Assembly (NCBI GenBank): GCA_038380435.1
Contig: JAWZYU010000123.1
Span: 1 to 64,000 of the forward strand
Direction of reading: 5' to 3'
Source: Ryuthela nishihirai
Lineage: Eukaryota; Arthropoda; Arachnida; Araneae; Heptathelidae
DNA: 64,000 nt
A program made the translations under genes and the position numbers. Under the pieces are notes generated by a model, which worked only from the letters and a program-made list of their open reading frames with translations, made no database searches and was not told the origin of the DNA. Of this stretch, positions 43,848-55,468 are shown in pieces; positions within the stretch are counted from its first letter, which is position 1; every line of letters begins with the position of its first letter.

Positions 43848-44713
43848 ATGGCTTCAGCTTTTAGTGGTGGGGGAACGGGTCTTTGCCCCATGTCTGCGAT
43901 TAGGGGGCTGTTTGATATTGTCGGCATTCCCTCTCTCAATAAAAATAGTTTCTTTAAACATCCCACTAACCATTTTCTCTCCATAGGTAGTTGGAATGTG
44001 AGGACTCTGCACAGAGCTTTTTCTCTTGATGTCCTCACACAAGAATTCCACCATTATAATTTAGATATTCTCGGCTTGAAAGAGACCAGATGGACAGATA
44101 AAGGTCAGATTCTTAAAAATAATCTTAAATTTCTCTTTTCAGGGAGGGACGACAATAAGCATCACCAAGGCGTGGGTGTGCTTCTCAGCAGACACGCTAG
44201 TGATGCTCTTCTAGGATATGAGTGCATTAATGAAAGGTTTCTTACAGCAAAATTTCAGACAAGCGTTAAAGACCTGAATGTTATCTGCTGTTATGCCCCC
44301 ACTGAGGATGCCGATGAGGATGAGAAGGATGGGTTTTATGAACAACTTCAGGATATTTTGAATTCTGTCAAGAAAGGAGATATTACACTTGTTCTTGGTG
44401 ACTTCAATGCCAAAGTTGGTACTGACTCTGACCTTTGGGCAGGAGTAATAGGCCCTTTTGTTATTGGTGGCTTCAATGGCAATGGGCAACGTCTCCTACA
44501 GTAAGTAAACTCAATGGTTTCAGAATAACTAACACTTATTACAAACACCGCGACATACATAAATACACATGGGTTTCACCTGATGGGATGAATAGGAATA
44601 TGATTGATTATATATTAATTAGCAGCAAATGGGCTAGTTCTGTTAGAAATACCAGGGCATATAGGGGAGCTGAAATTGGATCTGACCATTACCTTGTTAA
44701 AAGTGTCTTATAA
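43848..44713 (+). pseudogene. LINE endonuclease domain (one frameshift)
   Basis: An apurinic-type endonuclease that would nick target DNA for target-primed reverse transcription. Visible motifs are SWNVRTL, GLKETRW (catalytic Glu), VLGDFNAKVG, IDYILIS and GSDHYLV (catalytic Asp-His), all in the expected order. The frame shifts near 44500 (frame 43848-44504, then 44435-44713) and a stop follows at about 44711. Apart from this the domain looks complete. Related vertebrate copies are annotated as craniofacial development protein 2. Confidence 0.88.
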
Positions 44714-46856
44714 CTTAAACTTAAAAAGTGTTTTACTAGGGTTAAAAAATTTGCTTTTAATACTGAAGCTCTAAAAGACCCAGTTATAGCCTAAGCTTAC
44801 CATGATAGGTTACTTAGTCATTATGACAGTCATGGTATGCTTACTACAGAAGTTGAGGAAGAATGGGATCATTTTAAACAGGCTTTTTTGGACACTAACA
44901 GTACTGTTTTAGGGAAAAAGGAGCAGAAGAGACAGAATTATCTAAGTGATAAGGCACTTGAGCTTATTTCAGAAAGAAAGAACTGCAGGAATGTCCTTAA
45001 TCAATACCATACTAGTACTAATAGAAAGCATTACAGAGAGCTTAATAAACGTGTAAAAGATCAGTTAGCTGCTGATAAGAATCTTTGGCTTGATGGTTTG
45101 GCTGACAAAGCCGAGGAAGCAGTTAGACAGCACAACAGCAGAGAGCTGTACCAGATAGTTAATGTTTTGTGTGGTAGAAAACGGACAGGTATACAGGGAT
45201 TGAAGGATAAACAAGGTAAGGTTATAGAAGGGGAGGATTCTGTCATGGCTAGGTGGGCTGAGCATTTCAGTGATATTCTGAACAATGCGGTTAGTTCTAT
45301 TCCCATTGTTTGCAATGAAGATAGATGCATTGGTGGCTTTGATGTTGGCCCTATAACACAATCTGAAGTTATTATGGCTGTTTCTAAACTTAAACTTCAT
45401 AAATCCCCAGGGGTAGATGAAATTACTGCCGAAATACTTAGAGCTGGGAATGTTTCGGTTACCACTTGGATGACTGAAATTCTGAATATCTTTTATGATA
45501 AAGGCATGGTTCCTAAGGATTTTACCAGAGCTATTGTTATCCCTATTTCAAAAAGGTGATCGCAGTTCTTGTGATAACTATAGGGGTATTAGCCTACTCT
45601 CTGTTCCAGGTAAAGTTCTTTCTATGATTGTGCTTAATAGAATTAAGAATCTGGTTGACAGTCAATTGCGTGATGAGCAATGTGGATTCAGAAGTGGTAG
45701 GGGATGTGTGGATCAGATATTTTCACTTAGGCAGATTCTTGAGAAATGTTTAGAGTTTCAGAAACCTTTGGTTGCTAGCTTTGTTGATTTCAAAAAGGCT
45801 TTCGACTCTGTTGATCGTAATAATTTGTGGTTGATTGTGAGATCATATGGTATACCAGACAAGTTAGTTAACATAATGAAAGCTCTCTATAATAACACTG
45901 AGTCGTGTGTGAGAGTTGGTAAGGCTTGTAGCAATTGGTTTAGCATTACTTCTGGTGTTCGACAAGGGTGCATTTTGTCTCTTTTTCTCTTTAGTTTGGT
46001 TATTGATTATGTTATGCGAAATTCACTTCAAAGGAAAGGTTTTGGCCTTAAATGGGCAGGAGATACGAAAATTTCTGATTTAGATTATGCTGATGATTTA
46101 GCCTTTTTGGCAAATGATGTTGATGAGATGAACTCTTTCATTCGAGCTGTTGATGAGACTGGTAGTAGAGTAGGTTTGGTTATAAACAGAGAGAAAACTA
46201 AAGTGATGAAAATTGGTCAGGCAGGCTGTGATTCAGTTAATCTGAATGGTTGCAGTCTTGAGCAGGTGTCACAGTTTAATTATCTTGGGAGCTATGTAAC
46301 AGATTCTGGTGATGTGCGGCATGAGATTAACAGACGAATAGGGATTGCTGCCCGGACTTTTAAGAATCTATGGAGAGTGTGGAGAAATAGGCGTATACAC
46401 CTAAAGACTAAAATTAGACTGTATAATAGTTTGGTTCTTTCTAGGGTTAGTTATGGTAGTGAAACTTGGACACTTTGTAAACAAGATAACAGGAAACTAG
46501 ATGCTTTTGATTCCAGATGCTTACGCAGTATCTTGGGCATTAGGTGGTTCAACTTTGTAACTAATGATGAGGTTAGGCAAAGGAGTTTGCAACCTCCTTT
46601 AAGCAGCATATTGTGCAGAGAGAGACTCCGTTGGTTTGGCCATGTTGCCCGTATAAATAATTATAGATTGGCGAATAGGGTTATGAACAGTGTGCCTAAA
46701 GGCCTCAGAAAGAAGGGGAGACCTAGGATGCGGTGGGCAGACAATGTCAAACAGGACCTTGTTAGAATTGGTGTGCAGTGGCCAGATGCAGTAGATGTAG
46801 CTCAGGATAGACTTGCTTGGAGAACTAAATTGCACGGTCTGGTTGGACCTCCGTAG
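44714..46856 (+). pseudogene. LINE reverse transcriptase (stops and one frameshift)
   Basis: It continues the same ORF after in-frame stops near 44711 and 44793. Frame 44837-45559 carries the linker and the KSPGVDEITAEI motif. A frameshift at an A-run near 45550 leads to 45495-46856, with DNYRGISLL, FVDFKKAFDSVDR (motif A), GVRQGC (motif B), YADDLAFLA (motif C, both catalytic Asp present), NREKTKVMKI and FNYLGSYV. The C-terminal part has WTLCKQ, LRWFGHVAR and GRPRMRWAD. The stop at 46856 is followed within 50 bp by the microsatellite end. With so few lesions it is a fairly young, inactive copy. Confidence 0.9.
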
Positions 46857-46905
46857 CCCATGGCTGCTTGAGTATGATGATGATGATGATGATGTTTATT
46901 TTGCG

Positions 46906-47821
46906 ATTAGTATATTTTTTGCATTCTCCGATTACAAAAATCGGTTTTTTTTACATATATTATCCCTTGTAATTAACTGTTACTACCTTAACTATGATTT
47001 GATATGCTTACATCAGTACAAAAGGGATAATTCTTACACAAAATACATATGTTACATAAATGAAAGTGACGATCCGGTTTTGATTGGGATGCTAAATTCG
47101 TCTGATGCGACATTATTTAAGTCACGGAAGACTTGCTATGAAATTATTATTGACATATTTCTTGTTAATTTGTAGCGACTTACACTGAAAGTCACTGAAC
47201 TAGAACCCGGTTTGAAAACCATATGTAAGCTATTGATTAAACGGAGGTATAAAACTACACTAAAAAATGTTATGATTTGTACTGGTAGCCATTTTTACTA
47301 CTATTTTAATGATCTTTCTTTAACTGAAAGCATAAGATAAAATGAAATTTTAGCGTTTCGTTTAATGATATACTGAAATATATCAAATTTTTATGGTAAG
47401 TTAAAAGTTATGAATTTTTCTTTATAATTACACTAACCACCTCAGAATAAAATAAAAAATATTATCTTTTCTAAACTAATGCCATTTATCTTTATATATG
47501 GAATGACCCCAAAAAAACTAACAATACTCCTGTAAGCTTATAGTAATAACTTAGTGGATATAAGAAATATTTGAAATTTATACATTTTAAATCACTGTTG
47601 AAGCAATACATAAAACCTAAGGTTTCGTGTTTTACAGAGGGAATGTAATTTTCAATATTAGAAGAAGCACAGAAAATGACCTGTAAACTTGAGACTCATC
47701 GCAACTACCTCAGGGTTATATCTTGAAGGTGTGTTTTCGTTCAGAATCTTCAATTGTAGTTAAGGCAACTTGCAATGACTGACTCCGTGGTATAAAGCAA
47801 TCAATAGAAGATATATCGGTC
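46906..47821. other. No feature seen
   Basis: AT-rich DNA with no domain-bearing ORF or recognised repeat. Confidence 0.55.
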
Positions 47822-47925
47822 GAGAGCTGGTGGCTGAGGAATCAGAGTACCTGACATGCCATCAAATGGTCGTAGGTTCGTACTCCACCCGGATCAAGTT
47901 AATATTTCCTCTATGCTTAGAATTG
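47822..47925 (+). mobile_element. SINE-3 candidate
   Basis: A tRNA-like stretch: TGGCTGAGGAATCAGAG (A-box-like), CATCAAATGGTCGTAGG, then AGGTTCGTACTCC (B-box-like) and TTTCCTCTATGCTTAG. Similar blocks occur near 61040-61100. Confidence 0.45.
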
Positions 47926-48673
47926 TTCATTCTACTTATTACTTACGAATTTTATTCATTTAGTCAAATAATAATAATATACCTTTATGCACTATTTATC
48001 GGATTTTTTAAAATACTTCTCCAAAATGTACATAGTTCAAATCTATTTTGTGTATTGTAAATGGAAGCGTTTAGGGAGCCTTCTACGTTTGGAGTTTGAG
48101 GTAGTTTCCTCATTAGCCAATTCTTACGTACAGCATATCTTATCACTGATTCACGCCATATAATTAATCGAGTCCTTTGGCATCAAATTGAAATTTAAAC
48201 ATGACCTCTATTTTGGCATTGAAGGAATTCCAATATCTTTCCCTTTTTGCACTTTTCTCAAATTCCAGCATGTAGCATAATTATGATTTTTCGATGTACC
48301 TGGATAAAAGATCCCCAAACCTTCTCCATCTCTGGAGGTACAATAAGTTGCATGAGTAGCAAAGGACAAGATAAAAATCACCAAACGTTGAGCCCAAGTG
48401 GCACATGTTTAAATTCTTTGACATTAATTCTCTTTAAATACTGTGGGGTAGTGATTCTCGAACATATGGCCCATGAAGTCATTCTTGTAGTTTACAAGCA
48501 ATAAGTTTCATCATAATCAAGTCGCTACGACTGTAATGATCTCATGCGAATATGGTCGCCTTCAGCCGAAAATGAAACCACTATCAATGAAATAAATTCT
48601 TTTTTATATTTACGATGTTGAGACAAGAAAGGTATTTTAAACCTTTTTATCAATATTTATCTCAATTAATTAC
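47926..48673. other. No feature seen
   Basis: AT-rich DNA, ORFs under 90 codons without a domain. Confidence 0.55.
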
Positions 48674-48742
48674 ATGGTCAGGAGGACTGTTTTGGTAACG
48701 CAACTTTAATGCTGCATTACCAAAACAGTCCTCCTGAGCCAT
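48674..48742. repeat. Near-perfect hairpin, ~25-bp stem
   Basis: TCAGGAGGACTGTTTTGGTA (from 48678) pairs without mismatch over 21 bp with the arm ending at 48737. ATGG/CCAT extends the stem past a one-base bulge. The loop is 18 bases. Its size would suit a pre-miRNA, but a local inverted duplication explains it as well. Confidence 0.9.
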
Positions 48743-49119
48743 AGCTCTAGCATCTGAAAGTTTAAGCGTTCAATTGATATATACTGCCTAGAAAACAAAT
48801 ATAAAAAGTACCGAGTTTTTGTCATATCAGAAGAAAGCCAAATTCGATGCTCCAAATTCGATGCTCTAAAATATGCTTTTATGATAAATTTTGAAGAAAT
48901 ATAAAATTATCTGTCTAATATATTTACACCGAAGAGCCAAAACATTATGACATTCTGCCTAATATGATGTTGGTCCTCCACGTGCCGCCAAAACAGCTAC
49001 TACCCTTCGAGGCATGGACGCTACAAGATTTCTAAAGGTGTCTTGTGGTATCTGGTACCAACACGTTAGCAGCAGATTTGCAAGAGTTTTTAACTCTTGT
49101 AAGTTTCGTGATTGAGGCT

Positions 49120-50080
49120 CTGCAGATCAGATATACTGTTCCAGCACAAACCACAGATGCTTGATTGATTGATGTCTGGGGAATTTGGAGGTCAGGGCAA
49201 TACCTGAAAGTCTTCCTCATGTTCCGCGAACCATTCTTCAACAATACGGCCAGTGTGGCACGGTGCATTATCCTGCTGAAAGAAGGCACTACTAGACGGG
49301 TATACTGTTGCCATGAAAACATGTACCTGGTCTGCACTGAGGTTTAGGTAGGTGGTAAACGTCATAGTTTCCTGCACGTGAATGACTGGACCCTAGGATT
49401 TCGCAGCAGAACATTGCCCAAAGCGTTACACTTTCTTCACTGGTGTGCATCGTTTACTTGGGGAAGTGCCAACACTTCACCTGGGGAAATCGTTTATCTG
49501 GGGGAGTTACTGGGGGAATCGTTTACCAGGTGCATTGTTTACCTGGGGAAGTGCCAACAATTCCCCAGGTAAACGATGCACACGTGCACGACCGTCCACA
49601 TGGTGCAACAGGAAACGAGTTTCATCGGACAACACAACTTTCTTCCAATCATTCAAGGTCCAGTTTTGATGCTGGCGTGCGCATTGTAGGAGCTTTCGAT
49701 GGTGAACTGAAGTTAGCATGGGCACTCGGAGCTGCCAGCAGCTACGGAACTCCATTTTCAGCAGGGTTCGATGTACTGTGTAATGTGACACATTACTCCC
49801 GGCACCAACATTAGAATTACGGGCGAGTTGCGCCACAGTATCCCTTCTGTTGGCTTGTACCATATTGGATAGCCTTCGCTCGGCTCTAGCATCGATGAGC
49901 TGTTGTCGAAAACACCTTGCTGGCGGTTCGTGGTTTTTTCCTCCTCGGACCACTTTCTGAAGGTAATAACCACGGCTGACCATGAACACCCAACAAGCCT
50001 TGCCGTCTCAGAAATGCTCTGGCCCACTCATCTGTATATTACAATTTGGCCTTTGTCAAAATCACTTACGTCCGTTGTTT
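49120..50080 (-). pseudogene. Tc1-like transposase
   Basis: Order on the minus strand: a helix-turn-helix start (GQSISETARLVGCSWSAV), an ANRRDTVAQLA / VSHYTVHRTLLKMEF bipartite region, VVLSDETRFLL (first catalytic Asp), FFQQDNAPCHTG (second Asp), then SKFPRHQSIKHLW, where SPD.NPIEHLW would be expected, so the third acidic residue (Glu) reads Lys. Frames shift several times, and a tandem/inverted expansion at 49443-49580 sits where the DGRVRVWRRPGE region belongs. It is inactive. Confidence 0.88.
49531..49580. repeat. 20-bp inverted repeat in the Tc1 remnant
   Basis: TGCATTGTTTACCTGGGGAA, a 10-base loop, then the inverted copy with a single mismatch. Partial direct copies of TTACCTGGGGAAGTGCCAAC lie just upstream (49453-49490). 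Confidence 0.92.
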
Positions 50081-50339
50081 TTCCCATCTGGAGAATGAGA
50101 ATAACACTGATTAACGGTATCAGGTGTCATTTATACCGTCTCATGACCTTCACACGCACCGTCGTTTACTGCAGTTGCTTCGATTTGCATAATGTCATAA
50201 GGTTTTAGCTTTTTGGTTATATTTTATTTCTCAAAAATATTATTTCAAAATTTCAAGAATTATTGATGTTCGAAATTTGAACATCAGCAGCAGTAACAGA
50301 CATAAAAAACTGCTCAAAGGTTATTAAAATTTAATAAAT

Positions 50340-50690
50340 TGCGCACCTGGCGACTGATAAAAGAAAGATGTGAGTTTGAGCCCCAGGTAACGTATGGATG
50401 TTTCTTGCGCTGAAAGCACTTACCGATGGGTTTGGGAAGGTCGTCATCCATCTGTTGGAGCATTAAATCTTGGTTCCGTTTGCAGGAGAGAACCACACAC
50501 TTTACACATTAAAGAACATTCTGGATGGCCTTGACAGGAGTTTCCATCTGCCTCCTAGCAGCCGTCTGGTGGATATCCTCCGCCCAACCTTCTCTGAGCC
50601 CTCGGGTTATTTGTAAACTCTCCATTCACCCCAATGTGGACAAAACCGTGATGGTCGGAGATAAACCAATCCAACCCTGAAAACGCTAGC
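50340..50690 (+). mobile_element. Old, diverged SINE-1
   Basis: Recognisable by ACCGATGGGTTTGGGAAGG, TTAAAGAACATTCTGGATGG, CCAACCTTCTCTGAGCCCTC and the end CCAATCCAACC. The head is strongly altered. Confidence 0.8.
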
Positions 50691-50974
50691 TAAGGTTTCA
50701 AAACGGAAGTAGTCTGCTTCTGATTGGCATCCCGGTCATTTCACTGTAACGTGGATGGAGTTATTCGAAGTTAATCTTAAAATCAAGCCTTCATCCCATG
50801 ATGGAGTCAAGATCAATTTCTTTAGTGAAGTTTTGAATCTTGTACCTGAACTCCTAAACATATGCACACTAAAAGGAAGATTAAGAGGCTCTGTCTCTTC
50901 TTCACTTTAATTAAGGGATTCTAGATGCACATACTGCTCATAGCTATAACTCAGTCTCTAATATTTTCCAACGT

Positions 50975-51100
50975 CGTTGTCGACCACACCTTGCTGGCGG
51001 TTCGTGGTTTTTCACTCCTCGGACCATTTTCTTAAGGTACTAACCACGGCTGACCATGAACACCCAACAAGCCTTGCCATCTCAGAAATGTTGTCACATC
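50975..51100 (-). mobile_element. Second Tc1 fragment
   Basis: Closely matches 49895-50015 (CACCTTGCTGGCGGTTCGTGG, GCTGACCATGAACACCCAAC), the start of the transposase. About 125 bp only. Confidence 0.85.
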
Positions 51101-51426
51101 ATTCTTTAATAGCATGCACCGTTGACTCACTTAAACTGTAATAATCCGGTAATCCACACAACACTATTGACTTTCTTATTTATTTAACATTACACGCCTC
51201 TGGGATGTTTAGTTAGTTTAATGCTTTGGTATCAAAATTATATCAGGTAAAAAAGGAAGTAACGATATTTTATTTATTATTAAAATGAAATTAGACCTGC
51301 CATATAACGAAAAGTGACCGATTCACCTTCTCACATGATTTGATTTTGAAACTCCTGACTTGTAACCACAGTCTAACGAGATAGCAAACCGCAGGTTTAT
51401 TAAAACCAAGATAACGTTATCTCATA
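51101..51426. other. No feature seen
   Basis: AT-rich DNA without a recognisable element. Confidence 0.55.
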
Positions 51427-51787
51427 ACAGAGAGCGCCCGGCTTGTAATCTGCGTTCCCAGTCCCTCTGTGAAACGTTGAGATTTATCTCCACTAAATCT
51501 CCATCCTCCTCTCTGTCAGTAGACAATGATCCAATGTAGCCATGTAGCCAACCAGCTTGGAAAGGCCGATGTCAGTCGGATGGGATGTCCCTCCTCTGTG
51601 CAGGAGAACCTTACCCTGGGAACTTTAAACACAGTGCTGTATTTGATGGAAGTCTGTGATCACTCTATCGTAACAGTTATGCAGTGGGCCTCCCTTCTCA
51701 CAACCTTTGAGCCATCGGAATCCTCGTGACCTGGCCATTTAGTCATTGTAGGCAGAAAAGTTTCTCTCAGAGGTTAAATAACTAAAC
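51427..51787 (+). mobile_element. Old, diverged SINE-1
   Basis: Head remnant CGGCTTGTAATCTGCGTTCCC, body GTTGAGATTTATCTCC, tail CGTGACCTGGCCATTTAG and CTCAGAGGTTAAATAAC. Deletions throughout. Confidence 0.82.
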
Positions 51788-52331
51788 CATTTTTTTTTCT
51801 TTCGACAGCTGCTCATTCCTTCTTATCCAGTTGGATGTGTACATTGGCAGTCATAAAAATTCTTCAAAATCACAAGCGAAAAGAAAACTTTTATATCAAA
51901 ACTGATTATGAAACAAAAAGATAGTTTGAAGCTTTTGTAACGATTCGTTTAATTTTGATTGTTTGCAAAAAAAATGGTCAATCGGACCTTGCAAATTAAT
52001 ATTCATATATTTTAAATACAATTATTTATATATAATATTATTAATATATATATAATTTTAGTCTCATTTCACAAGAAGCTTGAAATTTGGTCTTTATTTT
52101 TGACATCATACATTCAAATTTTATCTACCACCCGTAATTACTGTATAGACCAAATTAATTAATCAGATATTTCGCTTTATGGGAGCTCGAGGGACTTGGA
52201 GCTCAGACCTTGAAGAAGCCGACGTGTTTTCGCTTAGCTCCAAGAAGTGAAATTTAGTTAGCTAAACTTTACTTAAATTGCCTAATAGCCTTGGGCGAGA
52301 TCGGGTATCCAACCCCGGTGGAGCCCTTTTT
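51788..52331. other. No feature seen
   Basis: AT-rich DNA, then a more mixed segment (52180-52331) ending at the start of the putative LTR. Confidence 0.5.
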
Positions 52332-53147
52332 TGTCAGGATAGGTAGAAATAAGTTAATATTTTATTTAAACTTTAGTGTTTGTTTAGGATTTTGGAGATT
52401 TCAGTTGAAATCTCTACATTTTTTGTTAATTGCTGTCTTTTGATTGCTTATTTCATTAATCGCTTTTAATCTCTCTTGCAGATTATTATATTTTCTGTTT
52501 CTAACTCACAATTTTACAATTGTCAGATTTGGAACCATTTAAACTTCCGTTGGAATTTTATTACAAGTTATACAGTTGCTATTATGAATCTTCTTTAATT
52601 AATATAAGTTTGAATTTACTGCGCTAATGCATTGTATTACATAGTGCAAATTGTTGTTATATTTATTTCTATAATTGTAGGGACTCGGCAGTTGGTGTGG
52701 AAGGCCTGTAGGCAAGAATCGCCATTTTGGTGGCAAGGCTTTCTCACCTAGCCACAGAGCGCTGGCGACGGATCCAGTTTTGGGAGCCAGACGAAGAAAG
52801 GCGACAAGAGTCAGCCTGGCACTGCGACCTCGTCCATTCCCTATTGGCCAAGACACCCTAACGTCCCCAAAGGACACGTGAGCTCATCCGGCGGGGTGGT
52901 TGAAAGAGAGACTTACGCGCGGACCACAAGGCTGTCCGGATCTCAGACTGTTTGTTTGCAGCTCGTTTAAGCTTTGTCTGTATCTAGCGGTGGGACCGCT
53001 GAGGCTCATTATAACCCGTGTTGAATTTGGCCAGTGACTGTACCAGGTGGCCAGTCATTGTATATATATAATTAAATGGAAATAATGTATATTTAAGAAA
53101 ACACCAGAGTTTGTGTCCATCGGCCACCTAGATAGATTATCCTGACA
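52332..53147. repeat. Putative solo LTR
   Basis: 816 bp that begins TGTCAGGATA and ends with the inverted TATCCTGACA, the TG...CA pattern of LTRs. The right half is GC-richer, with GAGAGACTTACGCGCGGACC, followed by TATATATATAATTAAATGG. No TSD is visible and no internal region adjoins, so the call is provisional and the orientation open. Confidence 0.5.
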
Positions 53148-53322
53148 AGATAGTGACAGATACCCTTCTACAAAAGCTCTCACACACATAGTTAGAAAAA
53201 GAACTCAGCCCAGACAGGCAGAGAAGAGTGCTGTCTACAATAATATTTTTCTACAAGTCAGTAGATAAATTTTCTGATCGTTACTTTCAGTAAATACCAG
53301 TTTGTATTTTACTGTGTCTTGA

Positions 53323-53709
53323 GGGCGGGGGTGGCTCAGTTGGTAGCGCGCCAGGCTCGTAATCTGTAGTTCCCAGGTTGGAGTCCCAGCTGGGTCAGCG
53401 TTGAGATTTATCTCCGCAAAAATTCCCCGCCCTGCCCACGGTCAGTAGGGGACACCGATGGGCTTGGAAAGGCCGCCGTCCGTCGAATGGGACGTTAAGC
53501 CGTTGCCCCGTGTGAGGGAGAGCCATATCCTGTGCACGTTAAATAACACGCTGTATGGCCTTGACGGGAGGCTACCATCTATCTCCCAACAGCTGTTCCA
53601 GTGGATCCCCTCCCCCAACCTTCTCTGAGCCTTCGGGGTCCATGTGACCTGGCCATTTAGCCCATGGTGTGCAAAAAAGTGCCGCTCAGAGGTAAAAAAA
53701 CCCAACCCA
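53323..53709 (+). mobile_element. Full-length SINE-1 with 12-bp TSD
   Basis: 387 bp, near consensus (B box mutated to GGTTGGAGTCCC). TSD ACTGTGTCTTGA at 53311-53322 and 53710-53721. Confidence 0.95.
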
Positions 53710-53777
53710 ACTGTGTCTTGAACTGCATTGCAACTTTTTGATATATCTGTAACCTGTTTCGGAAAGTGATATAAGGC

Positions 53778-54971
53778 CGTTAATATCTCTATTAAGATGT
53801 TAAAATCTAGAAAGGCTCCTGGCCTTAATGATATTACTGACACTATGATTAAGAAACTTCCGCCTAGGGTCATTGCTTCCATCTGTTATATTTTTAATTC
53901 CCTTCTAAGGTTAAAATATTTTCCATCAATCTGGAAGAAGGCTATAATTAAAATGATAATAAGCCTGGGAAAAACCCAACGTTTCCACAGAGCTATAAAC
54001 CTATGACTATGTTCCATGCTTAGGGAAATCATTCGAGAGAATAATCTTGAATCGCCTCATGATCACACTGATCAAAATAGATCACACTCAACCCACTGAT
54101 CAAAATAGCAGAATTCTAAAAGGAACAATTTGGCTTTAGGCGGAAACGATCTACTGTGCAGTTGAAAAAATACCCGAATCTTTAAATAAGAAGGGGGCTT
54201 GTTGGGCCCTGCTCTATCCAATTTCTATATTCATGATCTTCCTGATTTTAAACAGAACACAACGACACTTTACGCCGATGATGTTGCTCTGCTTTCTCCT
54301 TCTGTATGCCCCAGTCTGGCTATTAAACGACTGCAGCTGGGATTGGACAAAGCAGAGCGTTGGTACTCTAAATGGAGAATCAGGATTAATCCTGGAAAAA
54401 GTCAATCAGTTCTCTTTTACAGTAAAAGAATCATTAATCCCGATTCTCCAACTATATTTAGCATAAAAACTAAATGGACACCAACGGTTAAATACCTTGG
54501 TGTCACTTTACTTAAGAAATTTAAATAGGATTCACACCTAATTAATGTGCTTTCCAAAGCCAATATCGTTAGATCTAAACTTGGCCCTTTGATAAAGTGC
54601 AACTCTACGCTGCCTCCGGAAAAGAAACTATTCTTGTATAAGAACATTCTGCGGCCTATCCTGACGTATACCTCACCAGTGTGGGGCATCCCCACCAACA
54701 CGAAAGTCAAGAGACTACGGAGTTTCCAAAGTAAAGTTTTAAGATCAGTGGTCAGTGGGCCATGGTTTGTGGAAAATAAAACAATTCATAATGACCTGGG
54801 CATTGAGCATATATATACGTATATCAGGAAACTCTCGCAGACCTTTTTCGAGGCAGTGAAAGACCACCCTTATAAAATTTTAAATACTTTACTCAATTAT
54901 GAGCCTTTGTTGCTGAACAAGTTCAAGCGACCAACGTTAATGGTTTATGAGGACCGTGCATTTACACTATG
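53778..54971 (+). pseudogene. Jockey-like LINE reverse transcriptase
   Basis: One frame with several stops (53797-54006, 54199-54528, 54547-54972 are all in the same frame). Motifs: LKSRKAPGLNDIT, LYADDVALLSPS (catalytic YADD), RINPGKSQSVLF, VKYLGVTL, then YTSPVWGIPTNTKV and GPWFVENKTIHNDLGIEHIY or nearly so. Motifs A and B are lost in a damaged stretch at 54007-54198 that includes a short duplication (CACTGATCAAAATAG twice). The start is 5'-truncated. It belongs to a different subfamily from the 39390 and 56590 copies. Confidence 0.88.
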
Positions 54972-55168
54972 ATGCTTTGTATGTCGTGTTGGATGAGTAT
55001 GAAACTCTCAAGCGAGACTGTCATTTCTCCAAATATTGATGTATTTTTCTTTGACTCAACTGATTTGATTTATCACTATTTCCCAAATATTTCAAAATTT
55101 AAAGTACTTCTCCATGTGTTTTATTAGTGTACTGATATTGTACTCTCCGGTCATTTCTCTAGTAATAG

Positions 55169-55455
55169 GGCCCGCCCTGCCCACGGTCAGTAGGGAACAC
55201 CGACGGGCTTGGAAAGGCCGCCGTCCGTCGGATGTGATATTAAGCCGTGGCTCCTTTTACGCGACAGCCATACCCTGTCAACGTTAAAGAACACGCTGGA
55301 TGGCCTTGACAGTAGGCTACCATCTGTCTCCCAACCGCTGTTCCAGTGGGTCTCTTCGCCTAACCTTCTCTGAGCCTTCGGGGTCCTTGTGACCTGACAT
55401 TTAGCCCATGGTGCGCAAAAAAGTGCCGCTCAGAGGTAAAACAACCGAACCCAAA
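55169..55455 (+). mobile_element. 5'-truncated SINE-1 with TSD
   Basis: Begins in the body at GCCCGCCCTGCCC, without the tRNA-like head. A 13-bp TSD, TCTCTAGTAATAG at 55156-55168 and TCTCTAATAATAG at 55456-55468, has one difference. Confidence 0.92.
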
Positions 55456-55468
55456 TCTCTAATAATAG

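Larger units (their letters stand above)
43540..46905 (+). mobile_element. Nearly full-length RTE-like LINE
   Basis: About 3.4 kb: a 5' region (43540-43847), an endonuclease plus reverse-transcriptase reading frame, and a very short 3' UTR ending in an ATG/ATGATG microsatellite, as in RTE-type LINEs. It is the reference for the truncated copies at 32775, 42000 and 57623. I assign the RTE clade from the CFDP2-like endonuclease, the short 3' UTR and the microsatellite end; a related clade is possible. Confidence 0.88.
48927..50217 (-). mobile_element. Tc1-like transposon, degenerate
   Basis: The imperfect terminal inverted repeats include AGCCAAAACATTATGACATT on the left and the matching inverted AATGTCATAAGGTTTTAGCT on the right, next to TA. 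The transposase is on the minus strand in broken frames. Confidence 0.85.
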
